Shown one piece after another: positions 38,238-47,098 of a stretch of DNA of 48,769 bases; position 1 is the stretch's first letter; every line of letters begins with the position of its first letter. The DNA lies in NCBI GenBank assembly GCA_031258155.1, contig JAIRNH010000001.1, forward strand, positions 1 to 48,769, read 5' to 3'. The notes under the pieces were generated by a model that was not told the DNA's origin, did no database searches, and saw only the letters and a list, made by a program, of their open reading frames with translations. Position numbers and translations under genes: made by a program. This DNA is from Helicobacteraceae bacterium (lineage in GTDB: Bacteria; Campylobacterota; Campylobacteria; Campylobacterales; SZUA-545).

Positions 38238-40036
38238 AGCGCCTCGCGGCGGCGGACGAATTGCGCGTTATCGACGAGGAGGTTGACGTATATCTTGAAA
38301 TGGCGCATATCGCATACGCCGAAGTTAAGAAAAAAGACGGCGGGCGGGCGCTACTGTTTACAAAGCCAAAAAGAGGCGGTTATATCTTTCAAACTCCCGT
38401 TTTGATGAATATTTACGGATCGCGCAAGCGCGTGGAGATGATTTTTGGCTGCGAAATAGAGCAAATCGCATCGCGGGTTCAAAAACTAGCCGCGCCCGAT
38501 CATCCCGTTACCATGCGCGGCAAAATCGCCAAAGCGCTGGAGCTGTTCAAGTTGCGCAAATGCTTTCCAAAGCGCTTAAACGGGCGCGGGCAATCTCAGG
38601 CGCGAATCCTGCTCGACAAAGAGGCGAAGTTAAGCGCGCTTCCAATCCTGACGACATGGAAAGAGGACGGCGGCGCGTTTATTACTATGGGACAGGTATA
38701 TACGCGATCGCTCGACGGCAAAGCGCGCAATTTGGGCATGTATCGCCTTCAGGTTTTCGACGATCATACGCTAGGGCTTCATTGGCAGATTCACAAAGAC
38801 TCCAATATGTTTTTTCGAGAGTATGAAAAAGCCGGCGTTCCTATGCCCGTGTCTATCGCGATCGGCGGCGATCCGCTCTATACGTGGTGCGCCACCGCGC
38901 CGCTTCCGCGAGGTATTTTCGAGCTTATGCTTTACGGCTTTATCCGCGATAAACCGGCAAAACTCGTCAAATGCCTTACGAACGATCTGTTTGTCCCCGC
39001 CGACGCGGACTTTACCATCGAGGGCTTTATCGACGATCCCAGCCAAAGGCGCATCGAAGGACCGTTTGGCGATCATACGGGTTATTACACGTTGCCCGAA
39101 GCCTATCCGTTTATGCGCGTTTGTGCGATAACGAGCAAACGCGATCCGGTTTTCGCGGCGACCGTAGTGGGAAAGCCGCCTATCGAGGATAAGTATATGG
39201 GCTATCCTACGGAGCGAATCTTTTTGCCGCTATTTAGAACGAGCTGTCCCGAGCTGATCGACTACAGAATGCCTGAAAACGGCGTTTTTCACAATCTGAT
39301 TATCGCCAAGCTGCGCGTATGTTACGACGCGCACGCGCTTCAAGCCGCGCACGCCTTTTGGGGCGCGGGGCAGATGAGCTTCGTTAAGCACGCGGTATTT
39401 GTAGGCGAGGACGCGCCCGATCTAAACGACTACGCGGCTTTGCTTAAATACTGTTTAGATCGCTTTTCCCCCGATCGTATGCTTATTTCAAGCGGCGTTT
39501 TGGACGCTTTGGATCACAGCTCGCCAAAACCGCTTGCGGGCGGCAAACTAGGGCTGGATTTTACGGGCGAAAAAGCGCAAAAGAAGATCGTTACGCTGGG
39601 CGATCTTGAATTGCTTGACAAAATCAAATCCGCGCTCCCCGAAGCGATCGCCTTAAAGCAATACGGGATAGACAGCGCAAATCCGATCGCGCTAATTCAA
39701 ATTCGCAAGAGCCGTCCCGTCAAAACGTTTGCGGCGGCGCTCGAAAAGCTAAAAAGCCATATATCGATCGCGATAATTTTAGACGAGAAAAACAACGACG
39801 TAAACAACGCCTATATGTCTCTTTGGCGCGTTTGCAATAATATCGACGTAGCGCGCGATCTTATAGCCGCCGACGATTTTATTTTACTTGACGCGACGAC
39901 GAAAGACGAGCGCGACGGCTTTTATCGCGAATGGCCAAAAGACGTCGATTGCGACCGCGCCGTTATTGAAAAACTGCGCGAAAAAGGGCTGTGGGAGTTT
40001 GACGAAACCTTTATAAAAAAGTGGCAGGCGCTATAA
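38222..40036 (+). CDS. UbiD-family decarboxylase (menaquinone-type candidate)
   Basis: UbiD enzymes use prenylated FMN to decarboxylate aromatic or unsaturated acids. The 604-residue product belongs to the long branch common in Campylobacterota, where it is usually annotated as a menaquinone biosynthesis decarboxylase of the futalosine route. Motifs: ITMGQVYTRSLDGKARNLGMYRLQ, GPFGDHTGYYTLPEAYPFM with the catalytic acid region, and VVGKPPIEDKYMGYPTERI. It overlaps ribF by 16 bases. A terminator begins inside its last codons. Substrate assignment is inferred from the lineage, as no other mqn genes are in the window. Confidence 0.87.
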   Translation: MREFIKRLAAADELRVIDEEVDVYLEMAHIAYAEVKKKDGGRALLFTKPKRGGYIFQTPVLMNIYGSRKRVEMIFGCEIEQIASRVQKLAAPDHPVTMRGKIAKALELFKLRKCFPKRLNGRGQSQARILLDKEAKLSALPILTTWKEDGGAFITMGQVYTRSLDGKARNLGMYRLQVFDDHTLGLHWQIHKDSNMFFREYEKAGVPMPVSIAIGGDPLYTWCATAPLPRGIFELMLYGFIRDKPAKLVKCLTNDLFVPADADFTIEGFIDDPSQRRIEGPFGDHTGYYTLPEAYPFMRVCAITSKRDPVFAATVVGKPPIEDKYMGYPTERIFLPLFRTSCPELIDYRMPENGVFHNLIIAKLRVCYDAHALQAAHAFWGAGQMSFVKHAVFVGEDAPDLNDYAALLKYCLDRFSPDRMLISSGVLDALDHSSPKPLAGGKLGLDFTGEKAQKKIVTLGDLELLDKIKSALPEAIALKQYGIDSANPIALIQIRKSRPVKTFAAALEKLKSHISIAIILDEKNNDVNNAYMSLWRVCNNIDVARDLIAADDFILLDATTKDERDGFYREWPKDVDCDRAVIEKLREKGLWEFDETFIKKWQAL

Positions 40037-40051
40037 AATAAGCGCCTTTTT
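40026..40051 (+). terminator. Rho-independent terminator overlapping the UbiD-like stop codon
   Basis: AGGCGCT (40026-40032) pairs perfectly with AGCGCCT (40041-40047) and is followed by TTTT. The stop codon at 40034-40036 lies in the loop. It would end the ribF-ubiD transcript. Confidence 0.7.
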
Positions 40052-40102
40052 GACCTAATTTTTATGTATAGTCGCGTTTGAGCGCTTTGGAGGGCGCAAT
40101 TT

Positions 40103-40774
40103 ATGAGAGCGCATATTCTGCAACACATTTGGTTTGAGGACGGCGGCGCAATCAACGAGATATTGCTCGAACGCGGCTTTGAGATAGGGGTTACGCAATT
40201 TGATAAAGGCGACGCGCTCGCGCCGATCGAGGGGATCGATCTGCTTGTGATAATGGGCGGTTTTATGAGCGCGAACGACGAGGATAAATACGATTGGCTA
40301 AAGCCCGAAAAAGCCTTTATAAAACGAGCGATACAAAACGGCGTTAAAACGATTGGAATCTGTCTAGGAGCGCAACTAATTGCCTCGTCGCTTGGCGCTA
40401 AGGTGTATAAAAACGCCCAAAAAGAGATCGGATGGCATAAGATAACCGCCGTTAGCGGCTCGTTTTTGCCCGATCAAGCGCTTGTTTTTCATTGGCACGG
40501 CGAAACTTTCGATCTGCCAAACGGCGCAAAGCGTATCGCCTCTAGCGCGGCGTGCGCAAATCAGGCTTTTACGATTGGCAAGCATGTAGTCGCGCTTCAA
40601 TTTCACCTTGAAACCACGCCAAAGAGCGCGAAACTGCTGGTGGAAAACTGCCGCGACGAACTAGTCGAAGCGCCCTATATTCAAAGCGAACGCGAAATCC
40701 TAAACGCCCCGACGGAAAACTATAAGGCGATTAGGCTTGCGGCTGAGGCGGCGCTGGACTATCTGCTCGGTTAA
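40103..40774 (+). CDS. Class I glutamine amidotransferase-like protein
   Basis: A 223-residue stand-alone amidotransferase domain of the GMP-synthase-like group. The triad is complete: nucleophile Cys87 in IGICLGAQLIA, and His168 with Glu170 in LQFHLETTP; the oxyanion loop is IMGGFMSAND. GGAGG lies 9 bases before the ATG. Members have varied roles (glutamine or gamma-glutamyl hydrolysis), and no partner synthetase adjoins, so the substrate is unknown. A terminator just upstream separates it from the UbiD gene. Confidence 0.88.
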   Translation: MRAHILQHIWFEDGGAINEILLERGFEIGVTQFDKGDALAPIEGIDLLVIMGGFMSANDEDKYDWLKPEKAFIKRAIQNGVKTIGICLGAQLIASSLGAKVYKNAQKEIGWHKITAVSGSFLPDQALVFHWHGETFDLPNGAKRIASSAACANQAFTIGKHVVALQFHLETTPKSAKLLVENCRDELVEAPYIQSEREILNAPTENYKAIRLAAEAALDYLLG

Positions 40775-40822
40775 CGCTTACCTAGCGAAAACGGGCGGTT
40801 AAAGCGGTTTTAGACAACCGCG

Positions 40823-41140
40823 CGTAAAACGCTACTTTTTTGCGATAAGGCTAGTCGCGAGATAAAGCGACGGCGATCAAGAAAAATAGATCAAACGCGA
40901 CTTTTTTTGATGAGGCTAATTGCGGGCGGCAGCCGCGAAAGAACGCGCCGAGTTTCTTTTTGCAAGAACCCTCGCAACCAAAAAAAAGCGTCGCGTCCGT
41001 AGCCGCCGTTTATATGGCGTAGGCGCTTAGATCGCCCTTGCCGATCTTTTTCATCGCCGCGTCGATCTCCTGTTTTTTAGCGCCGAGCCGCCGCGAATAA
41101 ACGAAGTTAGCGTAATACGCCTGCAAACTTATCGGCAAAA
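40823..41140 (-). pseudogene. Decayed second copy of the metX 3' end and downstream flank
   Basis: Positions 40989-41072 match 710-794 (metX codons for QEIDATMKKIGKGDLSAYHH and the SDYGHD region) with about seven differences including a one-base gap. Positions 41096-41140 resemble 640-690, the metX terminal codons (DKFA...VLR-stop) and flank, with a deletion. Positions 40823-40960 resemble the metX downstream flank (GCGCGTAAAACG, then a CGCGCCGA-containing segment). The coding fragments are in the metX orientation but are interrupted by stops and deletions, so no protein is made. Confidence 0.7.
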
Positions 41141-41342
41141 GTAAGTGTAATACTACCGAGCGCAATCGAATTATTAAGTATTTTTACAACAATTCAGCTA
41201 TATGCGATAGCAAAGAGATAAAAGACGAGTATTTCCTTAAATGCTATTCGGAGGGCAATCAATCAAACGCGGGTATTTTCGCCGTAAAGCAATACGAGTA
41301 GAGGCGGCGTTTCGCTAACGGATATTAACGGGCGCTCCCGCC
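41141..41342 (+). other. Intergenic stretch with an orphan open fragment
   Basis: A plus-strand frame without a start reads CNTTERNRIIKYFYNNSAIC and continues DSKEIKDEYFLKCYSEG to a stop at 41301. It looks protein-like (balanced composition, two Cys) and more AT-rich than its surroundings, so it may be the end of a lost gene. I do not recognise it. Confidence 0.25.
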
Positions 41343-41343
41343 G

Positions 41344-41377
41344 CAAAAAGACGGCGCGTTTTCATTGCAACCGCGCC
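41344..41377 (-). terminator. Rho-independent terminator after tag
   Basis: On the minus strand downstream of the tag stop, GGCGCG and CGCGCC form a 6-bp stem, followed by GTCTTTTT. It would end a panB/bioB/tag transcript. Confidence 0.5.
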
Positions 41378-41428
41378 AAAAAGCGTTTATAAGCAAGCGG
41401 CGCTTGATCGCGATCTTGCTGCTTGCAT

Positions 41429-42001
41429 CTATTTGTTTAACGCTTTTATCTCTTTATAGCGAAAACAATCGACGAGATGATCGTTTATTAACCCTGTCGC
41501 TTGCATATGAGAGTAAATAATCACGCTTCCTAGAAAACGAAATCCGCGCTTTTTCATATCTTTGGCTACGCGATCGGAAAGCTCCGATCTAGCGGGAATA
41601 TCGGCGAGCGTTTTTACGTCGTTAGTTATGACTTTGCCGTCTGTGAATCCCCAAATATAGTTAGAGAAGCTACCGAACTCTTTTTGAACGGCTAAAAATG
41701 CGGCGGCGTTTGTAATCGACGCGGCGATTTTAAGACGATTGCGAACGATTTTGGCGTTTGCCATTAGCTCGGCGATCTTGTTTTCGTCGTATAGCGCGAC
41801 CTTTTGCGGATCGAATCCGTCGTAAGCGGCGCGGTAATTTTCGCGTTTTCGCAAAATCGTCAGCCAACTTAACCCCGCTTGAGCGGATTCTAGGACTAAA
41901 AACTCAAACCGCTTGCGATCGTCGAATACGGGAACGCCCCACTCCTCGTCGTGATAGCGGGCGTAAAGCTCGTCTTGTCCATGCCAGCCGCACCGCGTCA
42001 T
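41429..42001 (-). CDS. tag: DNA-3-methyladenine glycosylase I (Tag)
   Basis: Tag excises 3-methyladenine from DNA. The 190-residue product has the full zinc site at Cys4, His17, His175 and Cys179, the same positions as in E. coli Tag, and the family motifs RCGWHGQDELYARYHDEEWG, FEFLVLESAQAGLSW and FRFLGSVIIYSHMQATGLIN. Its ATG overlaps the bioB stop by one base (TAATG), so it is translationally coupled to biotin synthase, an odd but evident pairing. Confidence 0.96.
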   Translation of the reverse strand: MTRCGWHGQDELYARYHDEEWGVPVFDDRKRFEFLVLESAQAGLSWLTILRKRENYRAAYDGFDPQKVALYDENKIAELMANAKIVRNRLKIAASITNAAAFLAVQKEFGSFSNYIWGFTDGKVITNDVKTLADIPARSELSDRVAKDMKKRGFRFLGSVIIYSHMQATGLINDHLVDCFRYKEIKALNK

Positions 42002-42873
42002 TACGCGCCCATCGCCGCAAAAGCGGCTTTACACTCGGCGGGCGTGGCTACCTTGTAGCCCGCGCCAATAATCGTATCTCGCAGTTTCGCGCTGTCCATT
42101 CCTTCGGTGGTTAGATAATTGCCAACCACCATCGCGTCCGCGCCCGCTTCGATCGCCTCCATCAGGCGATCGCCAAAGGCTTGCTCCTTGCCGCCAGCGA
42201 GCATAATACGCGGTTGAGGTCCCAAGATTTCGCGCGCCTTGCGCACCCACTTTAGCGCCTCGTCGGTATCGATCACGGGTTGTTTGATCGGCAACGCCGG
42301 ATTGGCGATGTAGAAGTTTATCGGCGAACTCATCGGCTTAAACGACGCGATTGTTTTCAGCAGATCGACGCGATCGTCGTCGCTTTCGCCCATGCCGTAA
42401 ATGCCGCCTAGCACCAGTCCAAGCCCCGCGCTCGCGGCGGCTTCGTTGGTTTCGTATCTCTCGCGCCAACTATGCGTCGAGCATATATTTGGAAAAAACC
42501 TTTCGCTGGTTTCGAGGTTATGGTTGTAGAGATCGACGCCGCTTTGCCTTAGCTGCGTAAAGCGATCTTTCGTCCCCGTCCCGTTACAGGCGATAATTTT
42601 CAGATCGAGTTCAAGCGCTTTGACCGCCCGCGCCGCTCTTGAGACGTATTCAAGCGTTTCATCCGTAATAGCGCGTCCCGCCGTAACCAGACAAAAGCCC
42701 ACCGCGCCCGCTTTTGCCGCCGATTTTGCCTCCTCGCATATACGCTCGATCGGCTTGGATTTGAAACGCTCTATTTTTGTCTGATACCGCGCCGACTGCG
42801 CGCAAAAACCGCAATCCTCGTTACAACTGCCGCTTGCTATATTGCTGATCGCGCATAAGAAAACCGAATCCAT
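42001..42873 (-). CDS. bioB: Biotin synthase (BioB)
   Basis: BioB is the radical-SAM enzyme that inserts sulfur into dethiobiotin. The 290-residue product carries the SAM-cluster motif CNEDCGFCAQS (Cys17, Cys21, Cys24) very near the N terminus, the second-cluster region (IACNGTG, YNHNLETSERFFPNICSTHSW), GLGLVLGGIYGMGES, and INFYIANPALP. It lacks the longer N-terminal extension of the E. coli enzyme, which is usual in Campylobacterota. It overlaps tag by one base. No other bio genes are nearby. Confidence 0.94.
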   Translation of the reverse strand: MDSVFLCAISNIASGSCNEDCGFCAQSARYQTKIERFKSKPIERICEEAKSAAKAGAVGFCLVTAGRAITDETLEYVSRAARAVKALELDLKIIACNGTGTKDRFTQLRQSGVDLYNHNLETSERFFPNICSTHSWRERYETNEAAASAGLGLVLGGIYGMGESDDDRVDLLKTIASFKPMSSPINFYIANPALPIKQPVIDTDEALKWVRKAREILGPQPRIMLAGGKEQAFGDRLMEAIEAGADAMVVGNYLTTEGMDSAKLRDTIIGAGYKVATPAECKAAFAAMGA

Positions 42874-42957
42874 TTTATTATCCCCGTTATCAATTTTGAC
42901 GATATTTTATCAAGATTGTTTATAGAGATAATAACTTTTGGCGGCGGCGCGAACGCG

Positions 42958-43749
42958 CTAATAAGATTCTTCAGGGTTTGGAAACGCGCCCGATCTCACG
43001 TCGGCGGCGAATTTGGCGATCGCCTCTCTCGCAAGCGTCGCGCCTTCTAAATAGCGTCTTACGAACTTAGGCTTGAACGCCTCGAAAAAGCCCAACAGAT
43101 CAGACCAGACTAGCACTTGCCCGTCGCACTCTTTTCCCGCGCCTATACCGATAACGGGGATTTTCACGCTTCTAACAACATGGGCGGCGGCTAACGCTTT
43201 TACGCCCTCTAGCACGATTGCAAACGCGCCCGCGTTCTCTAACGCTTCGGCGTCCTCTATTAGCCTTTGAGTCGCCTCCGCGTCTTTGCCCCGCACTTTA
43301 AAGCCTCCGCTTTGACGCGCGAATTGCGGAGTTAAGCCGATATGCCCTATTACCGCGATCGCGTTGTCCGTCAGCCGTTTTACGACTTCGGCTTTCTCTA
43401 CGCCTCCCTCGATCTTAACGGCGCTCGCATTTGTCTCCCTATAGACGCGGATCGCGTTTTCTAAAGCGGTTTTAGCGTTCGGGCAACTTCCAAAAGGCAT
43501 GTCAAAAACGACGAACGAGTCAGCCGCGCCCCTACAAACAGCCTTTGTATGATAGATCATCTCCTCAAGCGTGATTGGGAGCGTGTCGCTATGTCCGCCA
43601 AAGCTCATAGCCAAACTATCGCCTACAAGCAAAATATCCGCTTCGGGCGCGATCAGCCTCGCGAACAACGCGTCATAGGCGGTAACCGCGACGAGTTTTC
43701 TAGCGTTCTTCGCCGCCTTTATCGTTTCAACGGTAGTTTTTGTCACCAA
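42958..43749 (-). CDS. panB: 3-methyl-2-oxobutanoate hydroxymethyltransferase (PanB)
   Basis: PanB transfers a hydroxymethyl group from methylene-tetrahydrofolate to ketoisovalerate, the first step of pantothenate synthesis. The 263-residue barrel has VTAYDALFARL, LLVGDSLAMSFGGHSDTLPI with the metal Asp, DMPFGSC, AVKIEGG, and GHIGLTPQ with the catalytic-face residues, then VIGIGAGKECDGQVLVWSDL. It is full length. The start is ATG 43749 or close by. It is 84 bases upstream of bioB on the same strand; panC and panD are not seen. Confidence 0.95.
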   Translation of the reverse strand: MVTKTTVETIKAAKNARKLVAVTAYDALFARLIAPEADILLVGDSLAMSFGGHSDTLPITLEEMIYHTKAVCRGAADSFVVFDMPFGSCPNAKTALENAIRVYRETNASAVKIEGGVEKAEVVKRLTDNAIAVIGHIGLTPQFARQSGGFKVRGKDAEATQRLIEDAEALENAGAFAIVLEGVKALAAAHVVRSVKIPVIGIGAGKECDGQVLVWSDLLGFFEAFKPKFVRRYLEGATLAREAIAKFAADVRSGAFPNPEESY

Positions 43750-43786
43750 ACGCCTCCGCTCTTTAAGTTTGGGGATTTAATTATGC

Positions 43787-43792
43787 TACAAT
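43787..43792 (+). promoter_or_regulatory. Candidate extended -10 of the chemotaxis receptor gene
   Basis: TGCTACAAT, an extended -10 (TG-n-TACAAT), lies 34 bases before the GTG start. The sequence does not look like a sigma-28 flagellar promoter. Confidence 0.4.
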
Positions 43793-43825
43793 AGAAGTTA
43801 AAACCAACTAAAAAGGAATCATATT

Positions 43826-45484
43826 GTGATTAGAAAAATCAATGTGAAGATACGACTTATCGTCTTGGCGTTGGTAAGTTTAACGACAATAATCGCCGTA
43901 GGAACGTTTGGAGGTCTTGGCGTTAAAACGATGGACGAGCAAGCCGAAAATATGTATAAGATGGCGGCTCTGCCCGCGACGGAGCTTGGCGCGATGAACG
44001 GCGCTTTGGGTAAAATAGTAGCGGATATGTTGCTTGCTTTTCAGCACGATCCGAGAAGCAGATTTTCGGTCGCGCATGCCGATCACCCCTTGTCGGTTCA
44101 TCTTGATAGCGCCGAAGGTTGGCGCAAAAAGTTTGACAAAGGTTGGGAAGCGTATAAAAAAACAGAGCGTAACGACGAGGAAAAAAAGCTCTCTGAAACG
44201 ATAGAGACGCACTACAACGCGTTTGTTAACGACGTATATACGCCTATCGTTAATCAACTAAAACGCGGCGACTTCGACGAGCAAGGCAACATTAAACTTA
44301 TAGCGGGATTCAAAGCTCACGCGGAAAACGTCGAACACGCTGTGGCAAAACTGATCGCTATGCAAGAGGATATCGCCGAGGAGATGAACAAAGAGACGAC
44401 TGTTACATACTCGGAAACAAGCGTTAAAATAATCGTAAGTATCTGTATCGGCTTAGCGTTGATGAGCGTCGTCGCATTCATAATCGCAGTCTCTATCACA
44501 GAACCGCTTAGCAGAATTCAAGCGATGACGGCGGAAATAGAGCGAACGGGAGATTTCACGAAGCGTATAAACATTAGAGCGCATGACGAAGTGGGTAAGA
44601 CGGGCGATACTATCAACAATCTATTAAACTCGTTGCAAATGGCGTTTGTTTCGCTATTAAAGAACACGGAGCAGTTAGACAAAGCCAGCGCGGAACTCGC
44701 CGAGTTAAGCGCTAGAGTGGCGAAAGCGTCCGAAAAAACGAGCGATTCCAGCTCCGATATGGCGGCAAGCGTGGAAGAGATGACGGCAAGCATTACTCAA
44801 GTAGGCGAAAACTCCAAAGAAACAAGCAAAGCGGCGGAAGGCGTGATGGAGCTTTCGCAAAGCGGCGCGACAATCGTCAATAAAACGGTCGTCGAAATGC
44901 AAAATATGTCCAAAGCGGTGCAAAGCTCGTCCGAGACAATAGCGGAGCTTGGCAAACAAAGCGAGCAGATTTCAGGAATCGTTCAGACGATCAAAGACGT
45001 AGCCGATCAAACCAATCTACTCGCGTTGAACGCGGCGATCGAAGCGGCTAGAGCCGGCGAACAGGGACGCGGCTTTGCCGTCGTCGCGGACGAGATTAGA
45101 AAACTCGCCGAACGCACCACCGGCGCTACGACGGAGATCGCAGCTATGATCAGCGCTATTCAGGAAAGCTCGCATACGGCGGTTTCCTCGATGACGCACG
45201 CGGCGTCGATGGTAAGCGAAGGCGTTTCACTGGCGGAACAGGCGGGCGAGGCGATCAACAAGATCGCTCAAGGCGCTTCGCAAGCGCAAGCGCGAGTGGC
45301 GGATATTACGGCGGCTTTAGGAGAGCAATCTAGCGCTAGCCATCAGATAGCCGAACAGGTGGAAAAAGTCGCGCAGGCTACCGACGAGAACTCCGAAGCG
45401 GCAAAAAGCTCTTCGGCGGCGGCGGATAACATCGCTAAACTCGCCGTTACTATGCGCGAAACGATGTCGAAGTTTAAGGTGTAA
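43826..45484 (+). CDS. Methyl-accepting chemotaxis protein
   Basis: A 552-residue transmembrane chemoreceptor. Order: N-terminal membrane helix (about 10-32); a periplasmic domain of about 160 residues, helical and charged, like a four-helix-bundle sensor; a second membrane helix (about 193-217, [20 protein letters not shown]); a HAMP domain ([22 protein letters not shown]); and a cytoplasmic signalling hairpin with the hallmark [38 protein letters not shown]. The C terminus has no CheR-binding pentapeptide. Start GTG 43826 has AAGGA 8 bases upstream. The ligand is unknown. Confidence 0.93.
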   Translation: MIRKINVKIRLIVLALVSLTTIIAVGTFGGLGVKTMDEQAENMYKMAALPATELGAMNGALGKIVADMLLAFQHDPRSRFSVAHADHPLSVHLDSAEGWRKKFDKGWEAYKKTERNDEEKKLSETIETHYNAFVNDVYTPIVNQLKRGDFDEQGNIKLIAGFKAHAENVEHAVAKLIAMQEDIAEEMNKETTVTYSETSVKIIVSICIGLALMSVVAFIIAVSITEPLSRIQAMTAEIERTGDFTKRINIRAHDEVGKTGDTINNLLNSLQMAFVSLLKNTEQLDKASAELAELSARVAKASEKTSDSSSDMAASVEEMTASITQVGENSKETSKAAEGVMELSQSGATIVNKTVVEMQNMSKAVQSSSETIAELGKQSEQISGIVQTIKDVADQTNLLALNAAIEAARAGEQGRGFAVVADEIRKLAERTTGATTEIAAMISAIQESSHTAVSSMTHAASMVSEGVSLAEQAGEAINKIAQGASQAQARVADITAALGEQSSASHQIAEQVEKVAQATDENSEAAKSSSAAADNIAKLAVTMRETMSKFKV

Positions 45485-45508
45485 GCCAAAAAGCTACTCG
45501 CGAAACAA

Positions 45509-45530
45509 CGCGGCGCGCAACCGCCGCGTT
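45509..45530 (+). terminator. Hairpin after the chemoreceptor gene
   Basis: A perfect 7-bp stem, CGCGGCG/CGCCGCG, with a CGCAAC loop, 25 bases after the stop. The following T run is only TTT-like and weak, so it may be a partial terminator. Confidence 0.4.
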
Positions 45531-45693
45531 TGCGGGCGTTGGCGTTGTTTGCGCAAGAGATTGATCTTTGTTTTGCGATCGGCGGCGAGAATTTTTAAAT
45601 AAAACGGCGGCGGATCGCTTTGTTGGAACTTTCGCGCGGTAGCGGCGCGGCTAAGTTTTTGTAAAATACCGCACTTTACGCGAGGTTTGCGTT

Positions 45694-46428
45694 ATGAAAA
45701 AATTGACGGGCTATCTGACTCCAAAACTGCCCGATTGCGCCTTTACGATCGATTTAGCTAACGCGATGTTTGACGCGGGAATGGACGCGCTAGAACTTGG
45801 CGTTCCTTTCAGCGATCCGGTAGCCGACGGCGCGACAATCGAAAAAGCCTCTCATCAAGCGCTAAAAAACGGTTTTGTCTTTAGCGATCTAGCGGCTATT
45901 AGCGCCGCGTTAAAGGGGCGCGATCTGATATGGATGGGTTACGCAAACCCGTTTTTTCGGCGAGGAATGGAAAAGACGGCGCGGGAGGCTAAAGCGCTTG
46001 GCGTTAGCGCGCTTATTATCCCCGATCTGCCCTACGAGGAGGCGCGAACATACCGCGCGATTTTTGAAACAAACAAAATCGATCTTATCGAATTTGTAGC
46101 GCCGACCACGCCCAAAGAGCGGGTCGCGGTAATTTTACAAAACGCGAAAAAATTTATCTATCTCGTAGCTTATACGGGCGTAACGGGCGCGGCACAAAAC
46201 GAGGATTTGCAAGAGACTCTAGCGGCTATCAAAGCCGTCTCTCAAACGCCGGTTTTCGTAGGTTTTGGCGTTAATCGCGACACGGCGAAAGCGCGCGTCA
46301 AAGGCGCGAACGGCGTGATTGCCGGTAGCTGTTTTATTAAAATCTTGCTTGATGAAACGCTATCAAAAAGCGAAAAGATCAAGCGCGCGCGCGATGAAAC
46401 TACGGCGATCAAAGAGGCGATCAATTAG
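45694..46428 (+). CDS. trpA: Tryptophan synthase alpha chain (TrpA)
   Basis: TrpA cleaves indole-3-glycerol phosphate to indole and glyceraldehyde-3-phosphate. The 244-residue barrel keeps the catalytic Glu34 (ALELGVPFSDP) and Asp41 (FSDPVADGATIE), plus IPDLPYEEA, EFVAPTTPKER, YLVAYTGVTG and FVGFGVNRD. It is slightly shorter than the usual 265 residues because the N terminus is abbreviated. GAGG lies 8 bases before the ATG, and TAAAAT at 45662 is a possible -10. It stands alone; trpB is not adjacent, which is unusual. Confidence 0.93.
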   Translation: MKKLTGYLTPKLPDCAFTIDLANAMFDAGMDALELGVPFSDPVADGATIEKASHQALKNGFVFSDLAAISAALKGRDLIWMGYANPFFRRGMEKTAREAKALGVSALIIPDLPYEEARTYRAIFETNKIDLIEFVAPTTPKERVAVILQNAKKFIYLVAYTGVTGAAQNEDLQETLAAIKAVSQTPVFVGFGVNRDTAKARVKGANGVIAGSCFIKILLDETLSKSEKIKRARDETTAIKEAIN

Positions 46429-47098
46429 CCCGCCGCATATCTCTCTCTTTTGCATTCTCGTCGTTGAAAAGTTATGGAAACAACGCGCTAAAAGACGCTA
46501 AGGCAAATAGTCGATTTGTTAGATTAAGAGAGCGCTTTTAACGACGCTTCTAAAACTATGCGAGGCGGCGTAGAAAAGTTCTTTTTAAACAAGCGTAAAG
46601 ATCTCGTTTTACGACAAGCGAAACAAAAGGCTACGGACAATCTATAGGTTTAAAAATAGATCGCTTGCGAGAAACAGGCAAAGATAAAAAATAGTTTAGC
46701 GTAAAAACGACAACCCGCAGACTGCCTAGGTTTGTGGGCTTTTAATTTTTCTTTTTAGTTTCTATGTAGTGAATATGTAGCGGGCTGTGCCGCCCCTAGA
46801 ACTACAAAATCCCTCTCTTTTTACCAATTATACTTTTTGAGAAAATATACTATTCTTAATAAAAAAGAGTAGCAATATTAAGAGGCGTTTCAATACAGAA
46901 AAGAATTTAACAGCAAAAGAGCAAGTCGGTATGGAAATAAAGGAAACTGAAGCCAAAGTCGCTGACCTGTAATTAAACACCTTTGAAAAGTAGGGTGAAA
47001 TCAATAAAAAAGCCGCCGCTCTCATCTTCGACCGCAAATGTGCCCTCAAGCGCTCCGCCGAAGTAGAGGGAAATCATGCTTTGTTCATGGGAAGTGGT
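46429..47098. other. Gene-poor, partly AT-rich stretch after trpA
   Basis: No intact gene. The right part is notably more AT-rich than the rest of the window. A plus-strand frame from about 46885 reads NTEKNLTAKEQVGMEIKETE and continues AKVADL-stop, then after a second stop GEINKKAAALIFDRKCALKR, ending near 47139. This looks like a broken coding region (two in-frame stops) of unknown family. The left part (46429-46700) holds nothing that I can name. Confidence 0.35.
46714..46750 (+). terminator. Terminator-like hairpin with T-rich tail
   Basis: CCCGCAGAC (46714-46722) pairs with GTTTGTGGG (46730-46738) over nine positions including three G-U pairs, with a 7-base loop, and is followed by CTTTTAATTTTTC. 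It lies almost 300 bases past trpA, so it may end a transcript of an unseen RNA or lost gene. Confidence 0.5.

Noticed and set aside
46828-47049. Minus-strand hydrophobic open frame of 73 codons
   Set aside because: It is antisense to a more protein-like, though broken, plus-strand frame and has no ribosome site.
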